Of a stretch of DNA of 64,000 nt, positions 17,844-25,849 are shown one piece after another. A program made the translations under genes and the position numbers. Below the pieces are notes generated by a model. It searched no databases. It worked only from the letters and a program-made list of their open reading frames with translations, and was not told where the DNA came from. Position 1 is the first letter of the stretch. The number at the start of each line of letters is the position of its first letter. This DNA comes from Methanopyrus sp. SNP6. GTDB taxonomy: Archaea; JAADCQ01; Methanopyri; Methanopyrales; Methanopyraceae. The stretch is taken from NCBI RefSeq assembly GCF_002201895.1, contig NZ_CP019436.1, positions 447,456 through 511,455 of the forward strand. Reading direction: 5' to 3'.

Positions 17844-18956
17844 TTATGTCTCCGGCAGTATCCAAACCCCTCCTTTGACACTCGATGCTATTAACACCTT
17901 AGGTTGAGCCGCATCTTTCGGTATTTCAACGATTACAAGTAAGTTCTCCCAGCTCCGGATACCCTCCCTCCTCTCGATGCTCATTAACTGACGGATGAAA
18001 CCTCCTCCTCGGCGTGCCTTTTCCACGGCCATGGCCTTTACTAGGTCGCGAAGGTCCACGAGAGCTACAGGGGACAGGTGTGGTGACGTGACGGTTGTTT
18101 CGAGCCCAGGATAATTTTTAAGCTTGTAGGAAACGTTTGTCCTACCGGCTACGGCGTACGCTCTTCCGGTAACAAGACCCGCTGGGAATATCACTTTTCT
18201 GAGGGCTAAATCCGAACTGCCAGTGCGGTACAACGTCTCCAACGCGGACGCCGATACTAGATCGATTTTGAAATTATCCGGTAACCCACCTTTAATTAGC
18301 ATGATGTACCTTACCACAGCTCCACTTATTTGGTTTGGTCCCTTATACGCCTCCTTACTTTTAACTTTAGCGATCTTCTTAATGGCCCAGTTCGTGATAG
18401 AAAGAGTTACCCTATCACCCACCCTTATAGGGCCTGTCTTATTTGGATCTGCCCAAATCGCTATTAACACTGTTTCGGGCCGTTTCACTTGAACTTTCAT
18501 CAGTTGGTCGACACCCATCGTCTTTATTTTGTTCAATGCATCCTTAACGGTAAGCAATTGAGGACCCTGAGGCGTAACTAATTCCACCCTTCCATTCTTT
18601 TGATTAGCCTTAATCTGATTAGCTAAATATCTCCTCCACTCTACCGTTGCAGCACCCACTACATCAATTGCTTGTAACTGCTCTGGAGTCTCTGCTGAAA
18701 GTATCTGCTGCTGCAATTTAGTCCGTGTTGGTGAAGATGCAAGTGGTCCTGTGAAATATGTGTTCAACTCTTTCAACTTTTGAGCACGAAGTTTTTCCAA
18801 CTGCTCTACATATGGTTTATATACGAAAAAGTAGTACGCTCCACCACCGGCGGCCAGGAAAACCAATCCTATGACGATGGCTCCGATCACGGCGTGGCGT
18901 CTCTCTTCCGGAATCTCTAAGAAGTTCGTAGGCTTCACCGGCGGCCGCGGAAGCAC
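17844..18956 (-). CDS. membrane-anchored protein, DUF515-like
   Basis: The 370-residue protein has a cytoplasmic N-terminus of about 25 residues, one transmembrane helix (about 26-50), a charged coiled-coil-prone segment and a large extracytoplasmic region with beta-rich blocks near 150-370. It resembles DUF515, a methanogen family of unknown function; the G-D-R-V-T-L segment recalls SAF-type domains of pilus assembly proteins, which is only a hint. The stretch from about 18120 to 18800 is noticeably AT-richer than its neighbours. It starts with GTG at 18956, 4 bases after the archaetidylserine synthase stop and 21 bases before the sortase substrate gene. Confidence 0.6.
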   Translation of the reverse strand: MLPRPPVKPTNFLEIPEERRHAVIGAIVIGLVFLAAGGGAYYFFVYKPYVEQLEKLRAQKLKELNTYFTGPLASSPTRTKLQQQILSAETPEQLQAIDVVGAATVEWRRYLANQIKANQKNGRVELVTPQGPQLLTVKDALNKIKTMGVDQLMKVQVKRPETVLIAIWADPNKTGPIRVGDRVTLSITNWAIKKIAKVKSKEAYKGPNQISGAVVRYIMLIKGGLPDNFKIDLVSASALETLYRTGSSDLALRKVIFPAGLVTGRAYAVAGRTNVSYKLKNYPGLETTVTSPHLSPVALVDLRDLVKAMAVEKARRGGGFIRQLMSIERREGIRSWENLLVIVEIPKDAAQPKVLIASSVKGGVWILPET

Positions 18957-18960
18957 TCTC

Positions 18961-19665
18961 TCACCCCCTCATTATGTACCACGAAAGTAGCACCGTCACC
19001 GTGACCGAGGTGACAACTTCCAGCCCCCGTTTTATTTCATCCGGTGGAATCAAGGGCGAGAACAAGAGCACGAGGAACGAGAGACCCCCCACGGCCAAGA
19101 TCGCCGGATGGGGACGCTTGAGGCTCTGGAACTTGACCGACGAAATCATCAGTGGAGTCGAAGTACCCAGTATAATGGTGTTGAGGATGTACCACAGGTA
19201 TGACGGACCCAGGTCGACGGTTAGGAAATAGAGGCAGCTCGTAATCGTTCCAACCCACGGGACTGGAAGGCCGAGGTAGTACTCATTAGGGTCGTACCCG
19301 TCGACGCACATCGCGTTGAACCTGGCGAGTCGGAGGGCACCGCAGCAAACCATCAGGACAGCGAGCAAGTAACACACCGGAGACGGCACGAGGCCGGCGG
19401 TGACGACCAGCACGGCCGGTGCTACCGCGAACGAGACCAAGTCTGCCAACGAGTCCAAGTTCATCCCGAACTCGGACTCCTCTCCAATCCTCCTGGCTAC
19501 GAACCCGTCCAACGAGTCCGCGATGAAAGAGAGGATGATGAACCTGGCGGCCGCGCCCGGGAACCCCGAGATCGATGCCAAGAGCGAAAGCGTTCCGAAG
19601 ACCACGTTGGTCAGCGATATCACGCACGCGGGTGTGATAAGCTCCGAGATCTTCCAACGCTCCAC
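18961..19665 (-). CDS. pssA: archaetidylserine synthase (CDP-alcohol phosphatidyltransferase)
   Basis: This integral membrane enzyme of 234 residues has the CDP-alcohol phosphatidyltransferase signature D-G-x2-A-R-x8-G-x3-D-x3-D (starting D-G-F-V-A-R-R, ending D-S-L-A-D, near residues 52-75) and about six or seven membrane helices. In archaea this type joins CDP-archaeol to L-serine, giving archaetidylserine. The neighbouring decarboxylase gene fixes serine as the likely alcohol rather than inositol or glycerol phosphate. GTG at 19665 follows a GAGGTGA site, and the gene lies 6 bases after the decarboxylase stop. Confidence 0.9.
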   Translation of the reverse strand: MERWKISELITPACVISLTNVVFGTLSLLASISGFPGAAARFIILSFIADSLDGFVARRIGEESEFGMNLDSLADLVSFAVAPAVLVVTAGLVPSPVCYLLAVLMVCCGALRLARFNAMCVDGYDPNEYYLGLPVPWVGTITSCLYFLTVDLGPSYLWYILNTIILGTSTPLMISSVKFQSLKRPHPAILAVGGLSFLVLLFSPLIPPDEIKRGLEVVTSVTVTVLLSWYIMRG

Positions 19666-19671
19666 GTTACT

Positions 19672-20325
19672 TCACCTCTTCACTTTGATCACGGGAGTCT
19701 CGCCGGCCTTTACACTGTCCCCCTTACGTACGAGTAAGTCCTCCACATTATTTCGGGGAACGGCCAGGTCGACCCTTGACCCGAATCGGATCATGCCGAT
19801 CGGTTCCCCCCTGTTCACATCGTCTCCCTCCTGCACGTACAGGTCGATCCTGCGGGCGACCGCCCCCGATACTAGACGGACGACGAACGGGGGGTCGCCC
19901 TCGAACAGCAGCACCGCACGGTTGTTCTCGGTGGCCGAGTCTTTCCGGAAAGCCGGACGGAACCGTCCTTTTAAAATCTCGACCTCCGCGACCCTTCCGT
20001 CGAGCGGAGCGCGGTTCACGTGCACGTCGAGCGGCGACATGAACACGGACACCGTTATCGGATCGTCTAAGTACGAGCTCAACTCGTCGTCGGATGCCTC
20101 TCCGGCTTCCATCACGTAACCCAGCAGTCTACCGTCCGCGGGTGATACCGCGAGGGAGGGGTCAGAAGGAGGTTCACGCGGTGGGTTACGGAAGAAGAAC
20201 GCTAGGAACGCCGCGGTTCCGAGGCAGAGGAGGGATAAGGTACGAGACCATGGGAACAGTGCTGCACCGAGGGCCGCCGGTGGTGTTACGAACTTCCACC
20301 ACCCGGGCGCCATCAAATCGCTCAC
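19672..20325 (-). CDS. asd: archaetidylserine decarboxylase (phosphatidylserine decarboxylase type)
   Basis: The enzyme converts archaetidylserine to archaetidylethanolamine with a pyruvoyl cofactor made by self-cleavage. The short PSD type is evident: an N-terminal membrane segment, the S-P-A-D-G-R motif, the S-P-L-D-V-H-V-N-R-x-P motif, and the self-cleavage site G-S in R-F-G-S-R-V-D near the C-terminus. Start is GTG at 20325, overlapping the methyltransferase stop in a GTGA; an ATG four codons later (20313) is possible. About 217 residues, usual for this family. It directly precedes pssA. Confidence 0.9.
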   Translation of the reverse strand: MSDLMAPGWWKFVTPPAALGAALFPWSRTLSLLCLGTAAFLAFFFRNPPREPPSDPSLAVSPADGRLLGYVMEAGEASDDELSSYLDDPITVSVFMSPLDVHVNRAPLDGRVAEVEILKGRFRPAFRKDSATENNRAVLLFEGDPPFVVRLVSGAVARRIDLYVQEGDDVNRGEPIGMIRFGSRVDLAVPRNNVEDLLVRKGDSVKAGETPVIKVKR

Positions 20326-20870
20326 ACCCGCTCGCAGACGAATACGAACCCTGGGACGATGTGCACCCACTTCAGGTGCTTTTCCAGCACGCGGAGTGGG
20401 ACCTCGTGATGGAGTAATTTAGTGAAGTATCCAGGCCAGTGCGTCAGCTGCACGAACCTGCCTGAAGTCTTAAGAATCGTCGCGCAGGATCGGAGGAAAT
20501 CGAGGGGCTCGGGCACGGTTTTGACTGGGACCGTTGACAGTACGGCGTCGACGTTATCTACGAGCTCTGGTAACTCGCGTGCGTCCGCGACTACGAACTC
20601 GATGGAGTCCTCCACTCCGTACTCCTTCGCGTTCCTCCGGGCCATGTCGATCATCTCGGGATCGACGTCGACGGCCAGCACTTCACACCCCACCTCTGCT
20701 GCCGCGATGGCGACGACTCCGTTCCCAGTACCCGCGTCCACTACGAAATCTCCTTCCTCAACACCCGCAGCTCGGACCATGAATTCAGCGGTTTCCCGGC
20801 GGGTAGGAGCCGGCGCACCTACTCGGAGCGGTTCGCGGAGCGCCTTTCTGACGAACGCCCATACGCTCAT
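20322..20870 (-). CDS. SAM-dependent methyltransferase linked to lipid genes
   Basis: A class I methyltransferase of 182 residues. Motif I is D-A-G-T-G-N-G-V-V-A, followed by the acidic ribose-binding strand A-V-D-V-D and a motif IV-like D-A-V-L-S-T-V-P. ATG at 20870 follows GGGGGGATACC and is the plausible start. It is the first gene of the operon with archaetidylserine decarboxylase and synthase and overlaps the former by 4 bases. The C-terminal half has hydrophobic and aromatic patches, resembling lipid N-methyltransferases, so methylation of archaetidylethanolamine is a reasonable inference; a nucleic acid or quinone substrate cannot be excluded. Confidence 0.8.
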   Translation of the reverse strand: MSVWAFVRKALREPLRVGAPAPTRRETAEFMVRAAGVEEGDFVVDAGTGNGVVAIAAAEVGCEVLAVDVDPEMIDMARRNAKEYGVEDSIEFVVADARELPELVDNVDAVLSTVPVKTVPEPLDFLRSCATILKTSGRFVQLTHWPGYFTKLLHHEVPLRVLEKHLKWVHIVPGFVFVCERV

Positions 20871-20893
20871 GGTATCCCCCCAGGGGTGGTGAT

Positions 20894-21520
20894 GTGGGAG
20901 TTCGCGAAGTCTTAAGACGCTTGGCGGCCGCTCTGAGGTCCGAACCCAAGGAGCTGGACATCGGGATATACGGAGCCCCCAACGTGGGTAAAACGACGCT
21001 GGCGAATCGCATCGCCCAGGATTGGGAGGCGGAGGAATTCGGCCAAGTGTCGGAGATCCCTCACGAGACTCGGAAATCTGTGCGTCGAGAGGTGGTGATA
21101 GAGGTAGGATCAACAACGGTTAAATTCAACATCGTGGACACACCCGGCATCGCCACGAAGGTGGATTACCGTAAGTTCTTGGAGTATGGGTTCGACGTGC
21201 AAGAGGCGAAACAGAGGGCCAAAGAGGCAACTCGAGGGGTGGTGGAAGCAATCAAGCTCCTAAAGGACATCGACGGGGCGCTGGTCGTTGTCGACTCCAC
21301 CAAGGATCCTCTGAGTCAAGTCAACGTAACCCTGATAGGCAACCTGGAGGCCAACGGCGTACCATTCTTGGTCGTTGCGAACAAGATAGATCTTAAGGAA
21401 GCCGACCCTGAAGCCGTCAGGAAAGCGTTCTCGGAATACTCCGTAGTCGCCGTCTCCGCGAAGACCGGGGAGAACATGACTGAGCTGTACGAAGCCATGG
21501 TTAGGGAGTTTACGAGTTGA
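20894..21520 (+). CDS. Era-like GTP-binding protein (archaeal OapA type)
   Basis: A 208-residue GTPase: G1 loop Y-G-A-P-N-V-G-K-T-T near residue 27, D-T-P-G (G3), A-N-K-I-D (G4) and S-A-K (G5). It lacks the KH domain of true bacterial Era. In many archaea such a GTPase is encoded with a DUF2073 protein and a small Zn-ribbon protein, and in haloarchaea this trio was named origin-associated proteins; the function is unknown. Both partners follow here. GTG at 20894 follows GGGGTGG. The gene diverges from the lipid methyltransferase with only 23 bases between. Confidence 0.88.
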   Translation: MGVREVLRRLAAALRSEPKELDIGIYGAPNVGKTTLANRIAQDWEAEEFGQVSEIPHETRKSVRREVVIEVGSTTVKFNIVDTPGIATKVDYRKFLEYGFDVQEAKQRAKEATRGVVEAIKLLKDIDGALVVVDSTKDPLSQVNVTLIGNLEANGVPFLVVANKIDLKEADPEAVRKAFSEYSVVAVSAKTGENMTELYEAMVREFTS

Positions 21521-21879
21521 CGGACGGCGAGGTTAAAGTGGAGGTACTAGCCAAATCGGCTTTGGAGAGGATGTCGACGGAAGAAGTCGTAGACTACGTC
21601 ATTGAAAAAACCAGGGGTGGGTCCGTGATCGTACTTGAGGGACAGTTGGACCCGGAGACGCTAACACAGATTATTCGTGAGACTATGGAGAATGTGGATC
21701 TAGAAGAGTTCACAGGTGTGGACATCTACGTGGTGCCACCGAAGGCGAAGACGGATAAAGGACTTTTCGACAGACTGCTAGGGCGACAGTCCGAGGAGGG
21801 CATGACCGTGATCTCACCCGCGGACGTTCTGAAGGATATGAAAAAGGGGAAGGATTTCATCACGCTAAAACTCGGATGA
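21517..21879 (+). CDS. DUF2073 family protein (archaeal OapB type)
   Basis: This 120-residue protein matches DUF2073, a small archaeal family of unknown function. It shows the conserved opening E-V-L-x-x-x-A-L-E-R-M-S-x-x-E, an L-E-G-x-L-D-P-E segment that looks like a nucleotide- or protein-binding loop, and the V-I-S-P-A-D region near the end. It starts with TTG at 21517 and overlaps the GTPase stop in a TTGA, so it is made together with the GTPase. No metal or catalytic signature is visible. Confidence 0.85.
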   Translation: MTDGEVKVEVLAKSALERMSTEEVVDYVIEKTRGGSVIVLEGQLDPETLTQIIRETMENVDLEEFTGVDIYVVPPKAKTDKGLFDRLLGRQSEEGMTVISPADVLKDMKKGKDFITLKLG

Positions 21880-21892
21880 CGGGAGATTTGCT

Positions 21893-22147
21893 ATGCCCCA
21901 TGTATGTATAAGATGCGGTGAAGTGTACGGTAAGGTTACGAAAGAGCTCATACGCCGGGGTTGCTTAAAATGTGGGTGTAGACTGTTTAAGCGGATATCC
22001 GAAGATGATGAAGATAACCCAGCAACGATCGTTGTCGAACGTGATGGCGTTTACACAATTAACATTGAAAACATTGACGATGTTGTAACTGTATATAAAT
22101 CAGGTAGATTCTTTATAGTGCTTCCGGAGCAAAAGTACGGGGATTAG
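21893..22147 (+). CDS. Zn-ribbon protein (archaeal OapC type)
   Basis: An 84-residue protein with a two-pair zinc ribbon: C-I-R-C at residues 5-8 and C-L-K-C-G-C near 25-30, followed by a beta-rich tail. It is the usual third member of the Era-like GTPase/DUF2073/Zn-ribbon group. ATG at 21893 follows GGGAG. From about codon 20 on, base composition shifts toward A/T, continuing through the next gene, which is odd inside one operon. Confidence 0.8.
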   Translation: MPHVCIRCGEVYGKVTKELIRRGCLKCGCRLFKRISEDDEDNPATIVVERDGVYTINIENIDDVVTVYKSGRFFIVLPEQKYGD

Positions 22148-22151
22148 GCAA

Positions 22152-22772
22152 TTGAAGACCACGGAAAGACCTGAACTAAAAGTTAAAATACTTAGAGCGG
22201 CCGCAGTTTCCCACGAGAACATTAGTGAAGAAATGGATTCATACTGTGCAATACTAGGGGATCCAGAAAGCATTGACGACATCGTGTATGAGGTAATGCG
22301 TCTATCTAATTTTGAAATTATCGACAACAGTGTAGTGAAAACTAGGTACGGAATAGTGGTCTGGAGGTACGGAATCGTACTAATAAAATCTACGCCTGAG
22401 ATCACTTCATTAATAAAGCGAATAGTGAGCGACACGAACCTCATGTCCGTAGTATTCAAGGCTAAAGATGGGAACTTTCTAATAGCAGGACCGGACATTG
22501 TCTTGAAAAAAATTCTGAGTAATGCTAGGGCTAAAATGAAGGTTAAAGTGACCAAGCGTGCTAGAGGTATAGCTTTCATTGAAACTTCTACCGTGGTATT
22601 TGATGTGATGCCTAGATTCTTAAAAGATATAATTAACGCGCTTCTCGGTATAGAAGAGGAAATATTCAGTATTTTGGTCTTAAACGTTGAAAATCCTGAA
22701 GAGTTTGAGAAGATCATCGATAAAGGACCGAATGTATATTGGAGAAGGATTGGAGAAGATAAGGAGACATAA
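22152..22772 (+). CDS. AT-rich protein of unknown function in the GTPase-MreB operon
   Basis: This 206-residue protein starts with TTG at 22152, 4 bases after the Zn-ribbon stop. The translation has regular alpha/beta alternation and no membrane segment, signal peptide or known motif; I do not recognise the family. Its codons are much more A/T-rich than those of flanking genes such as the GTPase and the 3' part of mreB. Operon position between the Zn-ribbon protein and MreB suggests a shared process. An acquired or fast-evolving gene is the likeliest reading. Confidence 0.65.
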   Translation: MKTTERPELKVKILRAAAVSHENISEEMDSYCAILGDPESIDDIVYEVMRLSNFEIIDNSVVKTRYGIVVWRYGIVLIKSTPEITSLIKRIVSDTNLMSVVFKAKDGNFLIAGPDIVLKKILSNARAKMKVKVTKRARGIAFIETSTVVFDVMPRFLKDIINALLGIEEEIFSILVLNVENPEEFEKIIDKGPNVYWRRIGEDKET

Positions 22773-22788
22773 AGGGGGTTATAAGCGC

Positions 22789-23970
22789 TTGCCATTGTGG
22801 AAGAGAAAGAAGGAAGAGAAGGCAAAGAAAGAGGAAAAGATTGAAGAAGAGAAGGAGAGGAATGATGAAAAGAAAACTTCCGAACAACCAACATCTATTC
22901 AAGAAGCACTTAGTGAAGAACCCGAAATAGAGATAGACGAGGGGCTTGAAGCACTAGGTATAGATTTAGGTACTATGAACACAGTGGTTGCAAAACCGGC
23001 CGAAGAGGAGTTTTTAGTGAAGCAATTTCCGTCCGTAGTGGCCGTAAAGAAAGGTACGAATCAGGTTTTGGCTATAGGTGAAGAAGCTCGTCGAATGCTC
23101 GGACGGACTCCTGAGGACATTATCGCCGTGCGTCCGATGCGTCACGGTGTGATCGAGTCCTTGGAGTACGCTAAGTTCGTAGTTCAGTACGCGATCGAGG
23201 TTGGATCGGATAACAGTCCGGAGCAAATCGAGCGCGTCGCTGTAGGAGTACCGGGTGATGCATCAGAGGTGGAGAGAGGAGCCATTAAAGAAGCGACCTC
23301 GGATGTCGGGATAGACGAGGACAACGTGATCGTGATCAATGAAGCCCTAGCGGCAGCCATCGGAGCCGGACTGCCGATCGCGGAGCCGGACGGGACTATG
23401 GTGATCGACATCGGAGCTGGTTCCACCGATATCGCCGTCATATCACTGGGTGGGATCACCGATCAGGAGACTATGAGGGTCGGTGGGGATAACATCGACC
23501 AGAACGTCGTCGATCTTGTAGAAGAGGAGTTCGGAGTACGGATCGGTATCCACGAAGCCGAACGGGCGAAGGTGGAGGTAGGTAAAGTCTTCACTGAAAC
23601 CGAAGACATCGAGGACAAGGAGATTGAAGTAGTTGGTAAGGATATCGAAACGAACAAGCCTAAGGAAATCACGATCGACTCCGAGCTGGTGGCTAAAGCC
23701 GCGGAGCCCGTAGTACAGGAGATCATCAGGGCTATCGAGAGGATCCTCGACAGGTTACCACCGGAGCTTGTTCCGGGTGTGTATGAGAACACCATGCTCG
23801 TCGGGGGCACTTCGCTAATGCGAGGCCTCCGAGCTAGGATCGAGGAGGAAACCGACGTACCGGCCGAGCTCGTAGACGATCCCCTGACGGTAGTAGCGAA
23901 GGGTGCCGCAATCGTAGCTGCGGAGCCGAAGACCTTGGAGCCCGAGGTAAGACTCAAGGCTCTGAAGTAA
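22789..23970 (+). CDS. mreB: MreB/actin-like ATPase with N-terminal charged extension
   Basis: The actin-fold core shows phosphate-1 motif G-I-D-L-G-T-M-N-T near residue 57, phosphate-2 motif D-I-G-A-G-S-T-D-I, and the adenosine motif L-V-G-G-T-S-L near the end, all as in MreB. MreB polymers guide cell-wall synthesis and rod shape in bacteria; a few pseudomurein-containing methanogens have homologues. Unlike ordinary MreB, about 55 Lys/Glu-rich residues precede the core and look like a coiled coil or membrane-binding tail. TTG at 22789 follows AAGGGGGT. An ATG at 22687 would place the start inside the previous gene and is less likely. Confidence 0.88.
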   Translation: MPLWKRKKEEKAKKEEKIEEEKERNDEKKTSEQPTSIQEALSEEPEIEIDEGLEALGIDLGTMNTVVAKPAEEEFLVKQFPSVVAVKKGTNQVLAIGEEARRMLGRTPEDIIAVRPMRHGVIESLEYAKFVVQYAIEVGSDNSPEQIERVAVGVPGDASEVERGAIKEATSDVGIDEDNVIVINEALAAAIGAGLPIAEPDGTMVIDIGAGSTDIAVISLGGITDQETMRVGGDNIDQNVVDLVEEEFGVRIGIHEAERAKVEVGKVFTETEDIEDKEIEVVGKDIETNKPKEITIDSELVAKAAEPVVQEIIRAIERILDRLPPELVPGVYENTMLVGGTSLMRGLRARIEEETDVPAELVDDPLTVVAKGAAIVAAEPKTLEPEVRLKALK

Positions 23971-24005
23971 AGTGCCAGACCGTAAAACGGCCGGGAAGGC
24001 TCCTG

Positions 24006-24716
24006 TTGCGTCTTCGGGTAGACCTGCATACCCACACGGTGTACTCAGATGGTCATGGGACTCCGATGGAGAACGCATTAGCGGCGGAAGAGCGGGGACT
24101 TGAGACTGTCGCATTAACCGATCACGGCCCCGCATCACCCGACGGTCTCACGGATCGGTCCTTCAGACGTCTCGTGGCGGAAGCCAGGGAGGTAGAAAAA
24201 CTCTGCTCGGTTCGGGTGTACGTGGGTGTGGAGGCGAACATCGTGTCGATGTCGGGAGAGATAGATGCGACACCGGCGATGCTCAGCGAGTCCGACATCG
24301 TGTTGGCCGCTATCCACAATCCTCATCTGATATTGATGAACCCGGGAAGTGCGGAAGAACTGCGCCGCGCGATCGTACACGCGACGATCAAGTGCATAGA
24401 GAGCGGAGAGGTGCAAATAATCGCGCATCCGGTATGGATCCTAGAGCAACTCCGATGTTACATAACCGCACAGGAGGCGGAAGAAATCGCTCGAGTAGCC
24501 GCCGATCACAACGTCGGACTGGAGCTCAACGCGCGGCATCTCCCAAGGGACTTCACGTTGTATCAAGTCGCTATTAGGGTGGGAGCACCGATCACGTTCG
24601 GTAGCGACGCCCACGCACCTGAGGAAGTGGGACGGTTCAAGCCGCTTCAGAAGCTGGCCAAAAGGCTCGGTATCGAACCGCAGGACGTACACCCGGAGGA
24701 GTTGGGGATCGTCTGA
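24006..24716 (+). CDS. PHP-domain phosphoesterase
   Basis: A 236-residue PHP-type metal-dependent phosphoesterase. Motifs: D-L-H-T-H-T-V-Y-S-D-G at the N-terminus, L-T-D-H-G near residue 38, I-I-A-H-P near 139 and G-S-D-A-H near 199, which together provide the trinuclear metal site. The stand-alone form with this length resembles histidinol-phosphatase-like or YcdX-like proteins; the substrate is unknown. TTG at 24006 is the only start before the first motif. It lies 35 bases after mreB and abuts a methyltransferase gene. Confidence 0.88.
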   Translation: MRLRVDLHTHTVYSDGHGTPMENALAAEERGLETVALTDHGPASPDGLTDRSFRRLVAEAREVEKLCSVRVYVGVEANIVSMSGEIDATPAMLSESDIVLAAIHNPHLILMNPGSAEELRRAIVHATIKCIESGEVQIIAHPVWILEQLRCYITAQEAEEIARVAADHNVGLELNARHLPRDFTLYQVAIRVGAPITFGSDAHAPEEVGRFKPLQKLAKRLGIEPQDVHPEELGIV

Positions 24717-25849
24717 TCCTGAAAACCTTAAGCGTCGACTGGGAGGCAGTCAAAGACGCGCTGGACGACACCGAGGAACCGGAAGAGCTTTCTGAGCTAT
24801 TGGATCCTCCGGAACTCGCCGCAGCCTTACCGTACTCCAGATGCGATAACCCGCGAGAATTCCTCAGGAGGCTCGAAGTTCGTCTCGACCCCATTTCTTT
24901 AGCGTTAACAGAGATACACGGCAGGATCGCGAGGAAAGTGCAAGAGTGGAAACCGTTCGTGTGCCCCGATATCCGTGCAGCCCGCGAGTTCACGCGAGAG
25001 ATAGTGGCCAAGGCTAAAGCCGACTTCCTAGCGAAGCGAGCCGGAGGGTCCGAAGCGCTGGACTTGTGCGCGGGACCAGGCGGAGACACGTTGGCCTTGT
25101 CGGAGCACTACGACGTGACAGCCGTGGACCATGAGGTATCTCGGATCGAGGCGCTGAATATCAACGCTCGGCTCCACGCGAGGCACGCCGTCGAAGCTAT
25201 CGAGCTGGACGTTGTGGAGGCCGAGCTCGATGCGGATGTTGTTCACGCGGATCCGGGCAGATCCGGCGCCAAAGACCCGAGGCATACCGAGCCCCCCGCG
25301 ACGGAGCTGCGAGACAAGTTCTCGGAAGTCCCATACATGATCGAGGTGCCGCCCGCCGTGAAGCCTAGACCGGGAACCGTAGTTTTCAGTGCGGGGGGAG
25401 AGGTCCGTTCCGTCTGCTGGACCAACCTGACCGAGGAAGTTGCGGCCGTGATAGCAGAGACTTCAGCTGTTCTTGAAGGACTTCCACGGAAGCCCACGGA
25501 AGCGTTGGAACTCGAAAAGGTGCGCTACGTTATCGAGCAGGATCCCGCCGTCCGTAAAGCGAATCTTTCGTGGAAGCTCGCCGAGAACCTCAACGTTCAT
25601 CCGACAGTTGTCGAAGGTGAGGAGACAGTGCTGGCGTCGGAAGATCCACCGGACTTAATGGTCGATCACGTGGTCAGGGTAGTGGAGATTGGAGAAAAAG
25701 GCGATGGTCCGCCTATAATACGGTCTTTTGGTGTCAAACTGAACCCGAGACGGCTGGTAGAATTGCGTAAAACGTACAAGGGATACGATATCGTGTACGT
25801 GACGAAGGTCGGTGTCCTGGCTGGGAGGGTGGTCTATGAAAGGGAGTGA
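24716..25849 (+). CDS. class I SAM methyltransferase with THUMP-like C-terminal domain
   Basis: The protein (about 377 residues) has a helical N-terminal part, a SAM-binding fold with D-L-C-A-G-P-G-G-D-T near residue 120 and A-V-D-H-E, an H-A-D-P-G-R-S motif IV, and a C-terminal part resembling the THUMP-like domain seen in an archaeal/bacterial RNA methyltransferase group. The first canonical start is TTG at 24800, but some 25 preceding codons read as coding with no ATG, GTG or TTG; ATC at 24716 has GGGG about 8 bases upstream and is a possible unusual start. Its stop overlaps the htpX start region. Confidence 0.72.
   Translation: MLKTLSVDWEAVKDALDDTEEPEELSELLDPPELAAALPYSRCDNPREFLRRLEVRLDPISLALTEIHGRIARKVQEWKPFVCPDIRAAREFTREIVAKAKADFLAKRAGGSEALDLCAGPGGDTLALSEHYDVTAVDHEVSRIEALNINARLHARHAVEAIELDVVEAELDADVVHADPGRSGAKDPRHTEPPATELRDKFSEVPYMIEVPPAVKPRPGTVVFSAGGEVRSVCWTNLTEEVAAVIAETSAVLEGLPRKPTEALELEKVRYVIEQDPAVRKANLSWKLAENLNVHPTVVEGEETVLASEDPPDLMVDHVVRVVEIGEKGDGPPIIRSFGVKLNPRRLVELRKTYKGYDIVYVTKVGVLAGRVVYERE

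Noticed and set aside
20370-21116. Extended N-terminus of the lipid-cluster methyltransferase (start 21116)
   Set aside because: The added residues are Pro/Arg-rich and overlap the divergent GTPase gene; ATG 20870 has a good ribosome-binding site.
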